From the NCBI GenBank assembly GCA_027886175.1, contig JAJNNQ010000027.1, forward strand, positions 6,338,001 to 6,402,000: a stretch of DNA of 64,000 bases, read 5' to 3'. The position numbers were made by a program, and so were the translations under genes. The notes under the pieces are model-generated. The model saw only the letters and a list, made by a program, of their open reading frames with translations, did not search any database and was not told where the DNA came from. The stretch is from Phylloscopus collybita (lineage: Eukaryota; Chordata; Aves; Passeriformes; Phylloscopidae). This document shows, piece after piece, positions 61,383-64,000 of the stretch (positions are counted from its first letter, which is position 1; every line of letters starts with the position of its first letter).

Positions 61383-61765
61383 GATAAATACACCGAACAC
61401 ACACTACAAGATAAAACAGGCAGAGCCACAACTGAACATGAACTGCCAACCTTCACGTTTGTGTGGGGAGCAGCAGGGACCTCCCACCCTACTGAGTGAA
61501 CGAAGGTGTAAACTTTGAGTGATGCCTCCTTGGGGCTTCTCCAAACTCTTACACAGCCAAGCTCTGGCAACCAGTTCTCCACAACTTGTCGCTTTCTCCC
61601 TTGGCCACCTCCCTGCACCCTGACTGTGAGGGACCACAGGCTGTTTTCTGGGGGGGGATGTGCTTTCCTCGTAGCCCTGTCAGAGGGCAAACCAGAAGGA
61701 AGGAAGTTCTTGGCAAGAGCTGGCCTGGAGGGGCTTGTTTGGGAAGGATGGTGGGAAGGGGTCCC

Positions 61766-63905
<2,140 letters not shown>

Positions 63906-64000
63906 CTGTGGGAGAAAGCCAACACAGCCCTTGTGAGCCACTTCCTCATGCAGACGTTGGGACCTCAACACCTCCAACTGGGATGGGGACCTTTTTTACC
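63906..64000 (-). other. SRMS: SRMS intron (part) at window edge
   Basis: Intron sequence upstream of the first visible SRMS exon. The window ends before the next exon. Confidence 0.85.

Overview
The window looks like bird nuclear DNA, from the syntenic block that in human lies at 20q13.33 (bird chromosome 20 or an equivalent microchromosome). Four vertebrate genes can be read in the order and orientations I recall for human: KCNQ2 (-), EEF1A2 (-), PPDPF (+) and SRMS (-). The avian assignment rests on many short fragments of CR1, the dominant bird LINE, all truncated to their 3' tails. GC-rich promoters and compact genes agree with a microchromosome. The species cannot be told from the sequence.

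Layout. 1-15517 is KCNQ2 intron 1. 15518-15813 is KCNQ2 coding exon 1, which ends at the same codon position as human (296 coding bases). 15814-16110 holds the KCNQ2 5' UTR and CpG-rich promoter. Upstream of it lie a T41 run, a nine-copy 20-bp minisatellite (16336-16514) and an LTR-like element (about 16645-16975). 17-29.5 kb is intergenic and holds a 277-bp GGGGC/AGGGC array and an orphan CpG-rich patch at 23.9-24.3 kb. EEF1A2 fills 29.5-44.2 kb, and its seven coding exons add up exactly to 463 codons plus stop. 44.24-44.89 kb is a long purine tract next to the EEF1A2 promoter. 45-52.6 kb is intergenic. A four-copy 82-bp tandem repeat (52641-52968) sits just upstream of the PPDPF promoter. 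PPDPF (53.2-55.9 kb) is complete, with four coding exons and 112 aa. 55.9-61.4 kb is intergenic, with a second LTR-like element related to the first. SRMS enters from the right edge, and only the last four coding exons (most of the kinase domain) are inside.

Functions. KCNQ2 encodes a neuronal M-current potassium channel subunit. EEF1A2 encodes the muscle and neuron isoform of translation elongation factor 1A. PPDPF is a small regulator of progenitor proliferation. SRMS is a non-receptor tyrosine kinase. They are neighbours by descent and do not form a pathway.

Most notable observations: a CR1 fragment so close to EEF1A2 exon 5 that the intron's branch point must lie inside it; no sign of PTK6 between PPDPF and SRMS, where mammals have it; fresh tandem and palindromic repeats around the PPDPF promoter; a direct duplication flanking EEF1A2 exon 2; a 98%-identical inverted repeat pair in KCNQ2 intron 1; and two related LTR-like elements. 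I saw no convincing new gene system. The long open frames outside the four genes are low-complexity or CpG-driven artefacts.
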